Shown here: positions 16,525 through 24,714 of the stretch, piece by piece
Numbering within the stretch: position 1 is the first letter of the stretch
Layout of the letters: each line of letters begins with the position of its first letter
NCBI GenBank assembly: GCA_002840535.1
Contig: PHBH01000039.1
Span: forward strand, 1 to 64,000
DNA length: 64,000 nucleotides
Direction of reading: 5' to 3'
Source: Deltaproteobacteria bacterium HGW-Deltaproteobacteria-15
GTDB taxonomy: Bacteria; Desulfobacterota; DSM-4660; Desulfatiglandales; HGW-15
Made by a program: the position numbers and the translations under genes
The notes under the pieces: model-generated
The model's input: only the letters and a program-made list of their open reading frames with translations
What the model was told of the DNA's origin: nothing
Databases searched by the model: none

Positions 16525-17646
16525 ATGCCTAAAACTGTGCTCGATATCCCCTTTTGCAAGGTGGAACACATCTCCGTACTGGATGAAAAGGGCAATCTGG
16601 ACAAAGAACTGGAGCCCGATCTCCCCGAAGAGTTCCTGGTCAAATTGTACAGGGCCATGCTCCTGGGACGAAGGTTCGATGAACGTTTGCTGAACCTTCA
16701 GAGACAAGGCCGCATTGGGACCTTTGCCCCGCTCACAGGGCAGGAGGCCTCCCAGATGGGTGCGGTGTCGGTACTGAAACCCACGGATTGGTTCGTTCCC
16801 TCTTTCCGGGAGGGTGCGGCCGAGCTGTGGCGAGGGGTGCCCATGGAAGCCATCATACTCCATCACGGCGGGTTCAGGGATCCTGGAGAAGGATCCTCCA
16901 AACCTGACGAGGAGCGGGCCAGGAACATTCCCGTGGCCGTCCCGGTGGGCTCCCAGATCATTCACGCGGCAGGCATTGGGTGGTCGATCAAGTACCGCAA
17001 GAAAGAGGATGTGGTGATGACCTTCTTTGGGGACGGGGCCACATCCGAAGGGGATTTCCACGAGGGGTTGAATTTCGCCGCCGTCTACCAGGCGCCGGTG
17101 GTCTTTGTATGCCAGAACAACCACTGGGCCATATCCGTGCCCCTGGAAAAACAGACGCATTCCAAAACCCTTGCCCAAAAGGCCATTGCGTACGGGATGC
17201 CCGGCATCCAGGTGGACGGAAACGATGTCCTGGCTTCCTATGTAGCCGCGAAAGAGGCCGTGGACCGGGCACGCTCGGGAGGCGGTCCCAGCATGATCGA
17301 ATGCGTCACCTATCGAATGATGATGCACACCACGGCCGACGACCCCACGCGTTATCGGAAGCAGGAAGAGGTGGACCGGTGGAAGAAACGCGACCCTTTG
17401 ATCCGGTTCAGGAAATACCTGACCGATAAAGGAGTCGCAAATGACAAGCTGGAAAGCCTGGACGTGGAGGTCAAAGAGCAGGTCCAGGCGGCCGTCGACA
17501 GGGCTGAGGAGAAGATGAAAAGCCTTCAGGGTGAACCCATTCGCATGTTCGATCATATATTTGCCGAACCGCCGCCCACGCTGAAGCAACATAAAGAGGA
17601 ACTTGCCCAAGAGCTGTCCCGGACGAAGGAGGAAACCCATGCCTAA
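16525..17646 (+). CDS. pdhA: 2-oxoacid (pyruvate) dehydrogenase E1 alpha subunit
   Basis: Thiamine-diphosphate-dependent decarboxylase subunit. The TPP motif runs from GDGATSEGDFHEG to CQNNHWAIS; the phosphorylation-loop region MHTTADDPTRYR is typical of the alpha2beta2 type. 373 aa. The preferred 2-oxoacid (pyruvate or branched-chain) cannot be fixed from sequence, since both share these motifs. ATG 16525 follows AAGGAGCG. It overlaps the E1 beta start by eight bases. Confidence 0.9.
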   Translation: MPKTVLDIPFCKVEHISVLDEKGNLDKELEPDLPEEFLVKLYRAMLLGRRFDERLLNLQRQGRIGTFAPLTGQEASQMGAVSVLKPTDWFVPSFREGAAELWRGVPMEAIILHHGGFRDPGEGSSKPDEERARNIPVAVPVGSQIIHAAGIGWSIKYRKKEDVVMTFFGDGATSEGDFHEGLNFAAVYQAPVVFVCQNNHWAISVPLEKQTHSKTLAQKAIAYGMPGIQVDGNDVLASYVAAKEAVDRARSGGGPSMIECVTYRMMMHTTADDPTRYRKQEEVDRWKKRDPLIRFRKYLTDKGVANDKLESLDVEVKEQVQAAVDRAEEKMKSLQGEPIRMFDHIFAEPPPTLKQHKEELAQELSRTKEETHA

Positions 17647-18619
17647 GATGACGATGGTTCAGGCCCTGAACATGGCGTTTCGACAGGAAATGGAGAAAGA
17701 TGACAGTGTCGTGCTTTTCGGCGAAGACGTTGGCCTGAACGGGGGCGTGTTTCGGGTCACCGAAGGGTTGCAGGCCCAGTTCGGTGAGGAGAGGGTTTTC
17801 GACACCCCTCTGGCCGAGGCCGGGATAATCGGATTTGCCGTGGGCATTGCGCTCTATGGCCTCAAACCGGTATGTGAGATCCAGTTCTCAGGCTTCTCCT
17901 ATATCGGGCTTCATCATATCGAGTGTCATGCCTCGCGATTGCGCTGGCGCACCCAGGGGCGTTTCCATGTGCCCATGGTCGTTCGCGCGCCCTACGGCGG
18001 CGGGGTGCGCGCCCTGGAACATCATTCGGAGAGCAGGGAGGCGTTCTGGGCCCACATGCCGGGACTCAAGATGGTGATCCCATCAGGACCGAGAAATGCC
18101 CGGGCGCTTATGGTCAGCGCCATACGGGACCCTGATCCGGTCATCTTCTACGAGCCCAAGGCGGTCTATCGTGCATACCGCGAGGAGGTTCCGGAAGAGG
18201 AGGAGACGCTTCCCATAGGGAAATCCCACCTGGTGCAGGAAGGCAAAGACCTGACCATGATCTCTTACGGCGCCATGATGCGGCCAACGCTTGAAGCGGC
18301 CTCGCAGTTGAAGGAGAAACACGGGATTGAGCCGGAGGTGATAGACCTGCTTACCATATCCCCGCTCGACGACGAGTTGTTCGTCCAGTCCACACGCAAG
18401 ACGGGCAGAGCCATACTTGTCCATGAGGCGGCCAGAAGCTTCGGTCCGGGTGCGGAAGTGGTCTCCCGCATTATGGAGCAGGCCTTCTACAACCTGGAGG
18501 CCCCGATTGCCAGGGTGACCGGTTTCGACATTCACATGCCCCTGTTCGGCTGGGAAACGAGCTACATTCCCCACGCCAATCGGATTGTGGAAGCAGCCAG
18601 GAAGACATTGAGTGCATAA
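17639..18619 (+). CDS. pdhB: 2-oxoacid (pyruvate) dehydrogenase E1 beta subunit
   Basis: Partner of E1 alpha in the alpha2beta2 E1 component. The start MPKMTMVQALNMAF at 17639 is typical; the longer frame from 17603 overlaps pdhA and is not needed. Family landmarks are LFGEDVGLNGGVFRVT, the C-terminal transketolase domain with EPEVIDLLTISPLDD, and VLVHEA-type AILVHEAARSFGPGAE. 326 aa, full length. The AGGAGG ribosome site lies inside the end of pdhA. Fifty-six bases separate it from the E2 gene. Confidence 0.9.
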   Translation: MPKMTMVQALNMAFRQEMEKDDSVVLFGEDVGLNGGVFRVTEGLQAQFGEERVFDTPLAEAGIIGFAVGIALYGLKPVCEIQFSGFSYIGLHHIECHASRLRWRTQGRFHVPMVVRAPYGGGVRALEHHSESREAFWAHMPGLKMVIPSGPRNARALMVSAIRDPDPVIFYEPKAVYRAYREEVPEEEETLPIGKSHLVQEGKDLTMISYGAMMRPTLEAASQLKEKHGIEPEVIDLLTISPLDDELFVQSTRKTGRAILVHEAARSFGPGAEVVSRIMEQAFYNLEAPIARVTGFDIHMPLFGWETSYIPHANRIVEAARKTLSA

Positions 18620-18675
18620 TGACCCGACTTTTGGCGAACTCATCATTTCTTAACCGCTCAAAAGGAGATTAGATA

Positions 18676-19983
18676 ATGGCAAGGGCATTCAAACTCCCTG
18701 ATCTGGGGGAAGGGATACACGAGGGTGAAGTGCTGCAGGTCCTGGTTTCTGAAGGTGACGATATCCAGGAGGGGAATCCGATTCTCGAAGTGGAGACGGA
18801 CAAGGCCGCTGTGGAGATTCCCTCTCCTTACACGGGAAAGGTGAAGAAGATCCTGGTGAAGCCCGGGGACTCGGTCCGAGTAGGTGATGAACTCATCATC
18901 TTCGATGTGGCCGAGAAGGAGGGTCTAGCCCAGGAAGAGGTGCCTAAGGCTGAACCCAGCCCGGTTGAAAAACCCGAGATGGAAAAGAAGGAACCGGCGC
19001 CACCGGCCGAAGCAGCGGCCAAGCCTCAGGCAGTGGAAGGTCCCGTACCGGCGGCACCATCGACCAGACGACTTGCAAGAGAGCTGAAGGTGGATCTCCA
19101 CCAGGTATCCGGCAGCGGCCCGGGCGGACGGGTAACCGATGAGGATGTCAAATCCTTTGCAGCGGGAAAGGGAGCCGAGAAAAAGGAGAAGGTGCCGGAA
19201 GAGCGGGAAAGAGCTGCGCGACCCTTGGAGAAGGCCGGTCCGGAACTGCCCGATTTCTCAAAGTGGGGTCCGGTGGAGAAGGTTCCACTGCGCTCGATCA
19301 GAAGAGCTACTGCCAGGCAGATGGCGTTGGCATGGTCGCAGATCCCGCATGTCAACAGCATGGGAGAGGCGGATGTCACGCTTCTGGATGGTTTCATCCG
19401 GAAGCACAAGGCGGATATCGAGTCCAAAGGGGGAAGACTGACCCTCACGGTCTTCGCATTGAAGGCGGCCGCTGCAGCAATGCGGGCCAATCCGAGGTTC
19501 AATGCCTCACTGGATCCCGCGGCCGGAGAAATCATTCTCAAGCATTACTGTCACATCGGCGTGGCGGTGAACACGGACGACGGGCTCATCGTGCCTGTGC
19601 TTCGGGATGTCGACCGCAAGAATATCACCGAGCTTTCCATCGAGCTAAAAGCGATGGTCGAGAGGACTCGCGGCCGAAAGGCTACCCTGGATGAGATGAA
19701 AGGCGGAACCTTTACCATCACCAATGTAGGGCCCATGGGCGGAGGATATTTCGCCCCTATTATCAATTATCCGGAAGTGGCCATCCTGGGCCTTGGCTCT
19801 GCAAAATGGCAGCCGGTGGTAAAGGAGAAACCGGGTGGCGGACATGAGATCCTGCCGCGGCTCATCATGCCTGTGGTTCTCGGCATCGATCACCGGATCC
19901 TGGACGGCGCGGATGCCTTGAAGTTCATCGACATGTTTTCACGAGCGATGGGGGATCCGGAGAAGATGCTCATGACGGTGTAG
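18676..19983 (+). CDS. dihydrolipoamide acyltransferase (E2) of the 2-oxoacid dehydrogenase
   Basis: E2 core enzyme. One N-terminal lipoyl domain (residues 1-80) carries the lipoylated K43 in EVETDKAAVEI. A Pro/Ala/Glu-rich linker follows (about 85-125), then the E1/E3-binding domain (STRRLARELKVDL, GGRVTDEDV, ~131-165), and the catalytic domain ends with DHRILDGADALKF, giving H406 and D410. 435 aa, single-lipoyl architecture. The ribosome site AAAGGAG precedes ATG 18676. Whether acetyl or branched acyl groups are transferred is undecided. Confidence 0.92.
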   Translation: MARAFKLPDLGEGIHEGEVLQVLVSEGDDIQEGNPILEVETDKAAVEIPSPYTGKVKKILVKPGDSVRVGDELIIFDVAEKEGLAQEEVPKAEPSPVEKPEMEKKEPAPPAEAAAKPQAVEGPVPAAPSTRRLARELKVDLHQVSGSGPGGRVTDEDVKSFAAGKGAEKKEKVPEERERAARPLEKAGPELPDFSKWGPVEKVPLRSIRRATARQMALAWSQIPHVNSMGEADVTLLDGFIRKHKADIESKGGRLTLTVFALKAAAAAMRANPRFNASLDPAAGEIILKHYCHIGVAVNTDDGLIVPVLRDVDRKNITELSIELKAMVERTRGRKATLDEMKGGTFTITNVGPMGGGYFAPIINYPEVAILGLGSAKWQPVVKEKPGGGHEILPRLIMPVVLGIDHRILDGADALKFIDMFSRAMGDPEKMLMTV

Positions 19984-20189
19984 TCAAGATGCAAGATCCA
20001 GGATTCAGGATCCAAGATGCAGGATAAATGATGCAGGATCCAGGATGCAAGAAGCAGGGTCCAGGATGAAAGAAAGCGTCTCATGCAAAGCCGTTGTGCT
20101 TTAGCGCTATTCTGCTTTGATCCTCGGTACTGATCCCCTGTCTTTTATCCTGCATCGCGCATCCTGTATCCTGCAGCGGAGGTTTTTCT
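19984..20189. repeat. inverted arrays of CAGGATCC-type words between E2 and E3 genes
   Basis: From 19987 to 20068 the + strand is made of variants of ATGCAGGATCCAAGATTCAGG. At 20150-20176 the reverse-complement words appear (GCATCCTGTATCCTGCAG). The two arms flank ~80 bases without further structure. It interrupts the otherwise compact dehydrogenase operon; its last bases contain the GGAGG ribosome site of lpdA. Confidence 0.75.
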
Positions 20190-21620
20190 ATGGTAATGGG
20201 TGAGTTGACGGAGCAGACCGAACTCCTCGTGATAGGCGGCGGGCCGGGCGGTTATGCCGCAGCCTTCAGGGCTGCGGATCTGGGCATGGAAGTAGCCATG
20301 GTGGACGTTGAATCCCGACCGGGCGGCGAATGCCTCTTCCGCGGGTGCATACCTTCGAAAACCCTGCTCTACCTGGCAGACATCATTCACAATGCCCAGC
20401 GTTCCGAAAACATGGGCATCACCTTTGGCAAACCCCGGATCGACCTGCAAAGGGTTCGTTCGTGGAAGGATGAAGTCATCAACAGCATGGCCGATGGGCT
20501 GGTAACCCTCAGCAAGAAAAGAGGGGTTCAACTCGTCAAGGGAAGAGCCGTTTTCGAGGGATCGGACGTGGTGAGACTCCGGGATTCCGATATCCGGCGC
20601 ATCAAATTCAAACATGCCATCATCGCCACCGGGTCAAGGACCCAGTCTCTTCCTGAAGTCTCCATCGCGAGGGGTGGGCGTGTCATGGATTCCGACGGCG
20701 CGCTGGATCTGGCCGACATCCCTGAAAGGCTTCTCGTAATCGGCGGCGGGTACGTGGCGCTCGAATTGGGCACAGTGTACGCCTCCCTGGGGTCGCGTGT
20801 AACGCTGGCAGTCAGAAGCGACACGCTCCTCAGAGGTGCGGACCCGGATTTGGTGGTTCCGCTCTCCCGCAGGCTCATAGAGCTGTTCGAAAACATCTAC
20901 ATGAATACCCGGGCCAGATCGCTCAAAGAGACCGACAACAAGGTGGATGTCGTCCTGGAAGGCGAGGTGGAAGAACAGAATCATACGTTCGACAGAGTCC
21001 TGGTTGCTGTCGGCCGCAGGCCGAATTCCGCTGACCTTGGACTCGATACCACCAAGGTGAAGGTGAATGAGAAAGGGTACATTGTGGTAGACGATCGGCA
21101 GCGGACCTCGGATGAGAAGATCTATGCGATCGGGGATGTTGCGGGCGGTCCACTGCTTGCCCACAAGGCCTTTCGCGAAGGCAAAGTGGCTGCTGAGGTG
21201 ATCAAAGGGGAACCCTCCGCCTTCGATGTTCAGGCCATGCCGGCGGTCGTCTACACAAACCCTCAGATTGCATGGTGCGGGTTGACCGAGAGTCAGGCTC
21301 GCCAGCAAAAACGCATTGTCAGGGTTGAACGTTTCCCGTGGAAATTCTCAGGCAGGGCAACCAGCATGGGGGCCCGGGACGGGCTGACAAAGCTGGTGAT
21401 CGATCCGGAGACGCAGAGGATCCTGGGCGTCGGCATTGTCGGGCACGATACGGAAGGGTTGATCGCGGAAGGGGTGCTGGCAGTGGAAATGGGCGCCGTG
21501 GCAAGCGATGTCGCCTTGAGCGTCCACCCTCATCCGACGCTTACCGAGACTCTCCAGGAAGCGGCCGATCGTTTTCTCGGCAGCTCAACGCATATTCTGC
21601 CGGGCAAGAAAGGCGACTAG
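20190..21620 (+). CDS. lpdA: dihydrolipoamide dehydrogenase (E3)
   Basis: Flavoprotein that reoxidises the lipoyl group of E2 and reduces NAD+. FAD motif GGGPGGYAAAFRAADLG at residues 16-32; redox-active C48 and C53 in GGECLFRGCIPSK; NAD motif VIGGGYVALELGTVYASLGSRV; second FAD motif YAIGDVAGGPLLAHKA; the catalytic His-Glu pair in HPHPTLTETLQEA near the C-terminus. 476 aa. Starts at 20190 or 20196, behind GGAGG. Fourth gene of the complex operon, separated only by the word-repeat element. Confidence 0.93.
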   Translation: MVMGELTEQTELLVIGGGPGGYAAAFRAADLGMEVAMVDVESRPGGECLFRGCIPSKTLLYLADIIHNAQRSENMGITFGKPRIDLQRVRSWKDEVINSMADGLVTLSKKRGVQLVKGRAVFEGSDVVRLRDSDIRRIKFKHAIIATGSRTQSLPEVSIARGGRVMDSDGALDLADIPERLLVIGGGYVALELGTVYASLGSRVTLAVRSDTLLRGADPDLVVPLSRRLIELFENIYMNTRARSLKETDNKVDVVLEGEVEEQNHTFDRVLVAVGRRPNSADLGLDTTKVKVNEKGYIVVDDRQRTSDEKIYAIGDVAGGPLLAHKAFREGKVAAEVIKGEPSAFDVQAMPAVVYTNPQIAWCGLTESQARQQKRIVRVERFPWKFSGRATSMGARDGLTKLVIDPETQRILGVGIVGHDTEGLIAEGVLAVEMGAVASDVALSVHPHPTLTETLQEAADRFLGSSTHILPGKKGD

Positions 21621-21672
21621 AAAATCAACAAAATCAACGCGGCCATGTCGTTGTTTTGTAACCCGGCACGAG

Positions 21673-21720
21673 GTAGTCTTCTCCGAACAGGTCACGGTTT
21701 CGCGGTCATTTCAGAATCCG
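21673..21720 (+). repeat. dispersed intergenic motif beginning GTAGTCTTCTCCGAA
   Basis: The 15-mer GTAGTCTTCTCCGAA is shared with 31795-31809, and similarity continues for ~30 bases (TTTC, GTCATT and CAGA blocks in order). Both copies lie just downstream of + strand genes (lpdA and mltA) and just before the stop of a convergent gene. Confidence 0.55.
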
Positions 21721-21732
21721 CCGCCTGTAGCC

Positions 21733-22470
21733 TCATAAGCTTTGGTGTAATACGATGGTTTTTCCGTCCTCTGCCAATTCATAGCCGAGATCTTTCCTCC
21801 CGAGCATGTCCGGCCCCATATGGGTCAGAACCAGCCTCTTCGGCCTGAAGGCCGGAAGATGGGATTCCAATGTCTTCAGGTCAAGATGGAATTTAATGGA
21901 CTTATCATAGAAGTATGCTTCGCAGATGAAGAGATCGGCGTCGCGTCCGGCTTCAGCCAGTTCGTCGCACCACTCGGTATCTCCTGAATAGGCAACGACC
22001 CGTCCTTCGGCCTCCACCCGCAGTGCAAAAGAAGACGTCCTCCCGTGCCGAACCGGATAGGGAGTCACGGTCAGATGGTTGAGGTTCATTGCCTGCCGCG
22101 GCTGCCATTCCAGAATCGACCAGTCGAATTTTTGAACCGTTTTCGAAGATCCCGGAAAAAAGGTTTCCATTGCCAATGGCAGGGTCTCCCGAATTCCCGG
22201 AGGGCCGACAATCGTCAGCGGCGCACTCCGCCTGGCAAATTGTCCATCCAGGATGAAGAAAGGCAAACCCCCGAAGTGGTCCCCGTGCAGATGGGTTATG
22301 AGGATGGTACGAATGGAGTTCGGATCGACATGGAATCGCTTCATGGCGATTAAAGACGATGCCCCGCAATCGACGAGACACGGTGTTTCGGACGTTTCGA
22401 GAAGGAGGCAGGCGTTGAACCGGCCCCCGTTGCCGAATGCATCGCCGCTGCCTATGAATTGTATTCGCAT
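21733..22470 (-). CDS. MBL-fold metallo-hydrolase, RNase Z-like
   Basis: Metallo-beta-lactamase fold hydrolase of the ElaC/RNase Z-like branch. The start MRIQFIGSGDAFGNGGRFNACLLL is typical, the zinc motif is THLHGDHFGGLPF, followed by PVRHG, VAYSGDTEW and a terminal LVLTHMG. 245 aa. It lacks the long exosite arm expected in tRNA-processing RNase Z, so it may act on phosphodiesters or thioesters instead. Convergent with lpdA. Confidence 0.85.
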   Translation of the reverse strand: MRIQFIGSGDAFGNGGRFNACLLLETSETPCLVDCGASSLIAMKRFHVDPNSIRTILITHLHGDHFGGLPFFILDGQFARRSAPLTIVGPPGIRETLPLAMETFFPGSSKTVQKFDWSILEWQPRQAMNLNHLTVTPYPVRHGRTSSFALRVEAEGRVVAYSGDTEWCDELAEAGRDADLFICEAYFYDKSIKFHLDLKTLESHLPAFRPKRLVLTHMGPDMLGRKDLGYELAEDGKTIVLHQSL

Positions 22471-22758
22471 AGCAAGCCTCTCTGCTTATCGAACAGGATC
22501 ACACAGCGCAGGACAAAATACGAAGCCCACCTGAAGAAATACCGACATTGCATCATTGTCTCCACACGATTTTAGACTTGGCCGGGGCGAGCGGAAGAAT
22601 CGCCCAGAGAAAAACCGCATGGGTTTCGCTTGACCACCCGCTACCCGTCTGAACTGACCTTCCGGGGTAATCCGGGCTCACTGTTTGCGGTTGTTGTCTA
22701 TGATACATCCCTGTTACAATAACCACCAGTCAAACCTGGCGTTGGAGGGGCCACAGTA
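22471..22758. other. intergenic, divergent promoter region
   Basis: Spacer between the leftward MBL gene and the rightward acetyltransferase gene. It should hold both promoters, but I see no strong sigma-70 pair and no repeat. Confidence 0.35.
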
Positions 22759-23400
22759 ATGGAAATAAAAGTTCGCTCAGCACGGCCGGAAGATGCTTCC
22801 TTCCTCGCCTGGCTCATGCTCGCTGCCGGAAGGGCGCATGTACAGCGCGGCATCTGGGAGGTTATCCTGAATGAGCCGGAAGAAAAGTGCCTGAGATTCT
22901 TCGAGCATCTTGTCACAACCGCGAACCGCCATCTCTTTCACCACTCCTGTTTTCTCCTGGCCGAGGTGGCGGGCCGTCCGACAGCGGGACTCGGTGGGTA
23001 TGATCCGGTCACTCTCGGGTATCATGCACTCTCGACTGCCCTGCCCGAGGTTTTCAGGAGGAGCGGAATTCAGCCAAAAAGCGAAATGAGAGGCACGGGC
23101 TCGCCGAGGATTGTGGAATGTGTGCCGCCCGCGCTGGAAGGTGCATGGGTGATCGAGAGCGTGGCAACCCTGCCGGAATTTCGCCGAAAAGGCATGGTGG
23201 ACAGGCTGCTGGACGAGATGATCGAGAAGTGTCGGGCAAAAGGTTTTCGAAGGGCGCAGATCAACATCTATCTCGGCAACGAACCTGCCCGAAGGGCCTA
23301 TCAGAAACATGGGTTTCAAATCCTGGATGAGAAAAGGGACTCTTATTTTGAATCCCGGATCGGATCTCCGGGTATGGCCCGTCTCGTCAGAGACGTTTGA
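22759..23400 (+). CDS. GNAT-family N-acetyltransferase
   Basis: Acetyl-CoA-dependent acyltransferase. The acetyl-CoA pyrophosphate loop is visible as VIESVATLPEFRRKGMVDRLL (motif A, about residues 131-151), followed by the motif B region GNEPARRAYQKHGFQI. 213 aa; the start is preceded by GGAGG with suitable spacing. The N-terminal half (AGRAHVQRGIWEV) is of the group annotated only as GNAT. The acceptor substrate is unknown. Confidence 0.82.
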   Translation: MEIKVRSARPEDASFLAWLMLAAGRAHVQRGIWEVILNEPEEKCLRFFEHLVTTANRHLFHHSCFLLAEVAGRPTAGLGGYDPVTLGYHALSTALPEVFRRSGIQPKSEMRGTGSPRIVECVPPALEGAWVIESVATLPEFRRKGMVDRLLDEMIEKCRAKGFRRAQINIYLGNEPARRAYQKHGFQILDEKRDSYFESRIGSPGMARLVRDV

Positions 23401-23455
23401 ACTCATGAAGAAGAGAAGGGGAGAAATGCCGATTGATCCCCGTGCGGAGGAGCTT

Positions 23456-23533
23456 CAGAATTTGTAACACTTTAGCTCTATGAAACATCCGGTTGAGTGC
23501 CATTTTCAAAGAGCTAAAGTGTTACCAGAATTT
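23456..23533. mobile_element. 62-bp palindromic element with 8-bp target duplication
   Basis: Positions 23464-23525 form a near-perfect palindrome. The left arm starts GTAACACTTTAGCTCT and the right arm is its complement; arms are 22 bp with one mismatch, around an 18-base loop. The octamer CAGAATTT lies immediately before (23456-23463) and immediately after (23526-23533). This is the signature of transposition with an 8-bp target duplication. The right end supplies the present stop codon of the leftward gene. No transposase of this type is in the window. Confidence 0.85.
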
Positions 23534-24049
23534 TTCTTTCTTATAGAGTTCCAGGAGTTGCGCATACTGCGTTATTCCATCCTTGACCCACCAGAGCTGG
23601 TCTTCGGTGGGCGGCCCCGCTATCTTTCCGGGAACACCTACCACGAATGACCTGTCGGGGACCTTCATGCCCTGTGTGACCATGGCGCATGCCGCGATAA
23701 TGCAATAGTTCCCGATATCGGCATTGTGGAGAAGGGTCGCATTCATGCCGACCAATACATGACTCCCGATGCTGCGGCAGTTGAGGACTGCCCCGTGACC
23801 GATCAGCACCCTGTCGCCAATCACCACATCGCCGTTGGGACCAAGCGACGATCCGGAATGGATCACGCAGTTGTCTTCAACGAAAACAGAGGAGCCAATC
23901 GTGATCTTTCCCATGTCGGCCCTGATGACCGCAGACGGCATGACGCCGGAATTCTCCCCGATCTCCACGTCGCCGATGATGTAGGCCGCTTCGCTCACAA
24001 ATGCGGAATCTGCAATCCTGGGGCTCTTGCCATTGAAACTTCTGATCAT
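23522..24049 (-). CDS. gamma-carbonic-anhydrase-like hexapeptide-repeat protein
   Basis: Left-handed beta-helix protein of the gamma-carbonic anhydrase/YrdA/PaaY group. Hexapeptide turns such as IGDVEI, VVIGDR, VLIGHG and IGSHVLVG are evident. Metal ligands expected are H64 (CVIHSG), H85 (LIGHGAVL) and a third His five residues later, but that position is N90 here, so catalysis is doubtful. The frame is open to 24208, but its first 53 codons are repeat DNA; ATG 24049 begins the family sequence. The protein ends KEKFW because an element inserted into the original TGA stop (see findings). Confidence 0.85.
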   Translation of the reverse strand: MIRSFNGKSPRIADSAFVSEAAYIIGDVEIGENSGVMPSAVIRADMGKITIGSSVFVEDNCVIHSGSSLGPNGDVVIGDRVLIGHGAVLNCRSIGSHVLVGMNATLLHNADIGNYCIIAACAMVTQGMKVPDRSFVVGVPGKIAGPPTEDQLWWVKDGITQYAQLLELYKKEKFW

Positions 24050-24105
24050 GAAATCGGACCTCGAATTCCGAACGCTGCCCGGCCGTATGAACCGAAACAG
24101 CGAGC

Positions 24106-24207
24106 ACATTCCCCGCAGCTTGCTGCGGAGGTTAGCGAGCGAGACAAGACAGATATAAAGTCCTCGTGAGGTGGAAGATTCCCCGCAGCTTGCTGCGGGG
24201 AGCTTCA
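24106..24207. repeat. hairpin words CCCCGCAGCTTGCTGCGGGGAG plus dispersed 25-mer
   Basis: Two copies of the hairpin word CCGCAGCTTGCTGCGG occur here (about 24112-24128 and 24181-24202). Between them, 24157-24181 is identical over 25 bases to 53559-53583 (it starts AAAGTCCTCGTGAGG). The second locus carries the same hairpin word at 53679-53700. The element separates the divergent gamma-CA and cupin genes and creates spurious N-terminal extensions of both. Confidence 0.8.
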
Positions 24208-24326
24208 ATCTCCCCGATCCCCATCAGGACTCCAATTCATTTCCATGCGGGCTGAATTGGTTTATACAATGGGAAGTTGATCCGGTAAACGAGATTCATT
24301 TCAAGCCCGAAGAAGTGCGAAGGAGG

Positions 24327-24698
24327 ATGCCCGTCTTGAAAGCGGAAGTGAAGAGAGCAGCCGATGTGCATGAAGTGAAGACCTCGGAAGGTACTGTTAT
24401 CCTGGAGATCGCAAACGATCCGGGAGACGAGTCGGTTTCCATCGCTCGGGCCCGGGTCGAGCCGGGGTTAACGACAAAATGGCATCGGGTAAAGAACACG
24501 GCCGAGCGCTACATCATCGTCTCGGGGGCGGGCCGGGTTGAGGTCGAGGGTTTGGCACCGACGAGCGTGGGAGCAGGAGATGTAGTCCGCATCCCCGCCT
24601 CCGCGCTGCAGAGGATCACCAATACGGGCCGGGACGATCTTGTATTCTACTGCGTCTGTTCCCCCCGTTTTCGATATGAGAATTACGAGGAGGAATGA
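24327..24698 (+). CDS. small cupin-domain protein
   Basis: Single-domain cupin of about 124 aa. The beta-barrel motif 1 is PGLTTKWHRVKNTAERYIIVSGAG, with likely metal-binding His and Glu residues, and motif 2 is VGAGDVVRIPASALQRITNTG. The frame runs upstream into repeat DNA; ATG 24327 is used although AAGGAGG directly abuts it, so the true start may be a few codons upstream. Such small cupins bind metal and sense or modify small ligands; no specific role can be given. Confidence 0.7.
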   Translation: MPVLKAEVKRAADVHEVKTSEGTVILEIANDPGDESVSIARARVEPGLTTKWHRVKNTAERYIIVSGAGRVEVEGLAPTSVGAGDVVRIPASALQRITNTGRDDLVFYCVCSPRFRYENYEEE

Positions 24699-24714
24699 CT
24701 TTGGGAACACCACA

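Noticed and set aside
24171-24326. N-terminal extension of the cupin protein
   Set aside because: Its first codons are the CCCCGCAGCTTGCTGCGG hairpin repeat, and the same peptide arises at unrelated repeat copies.
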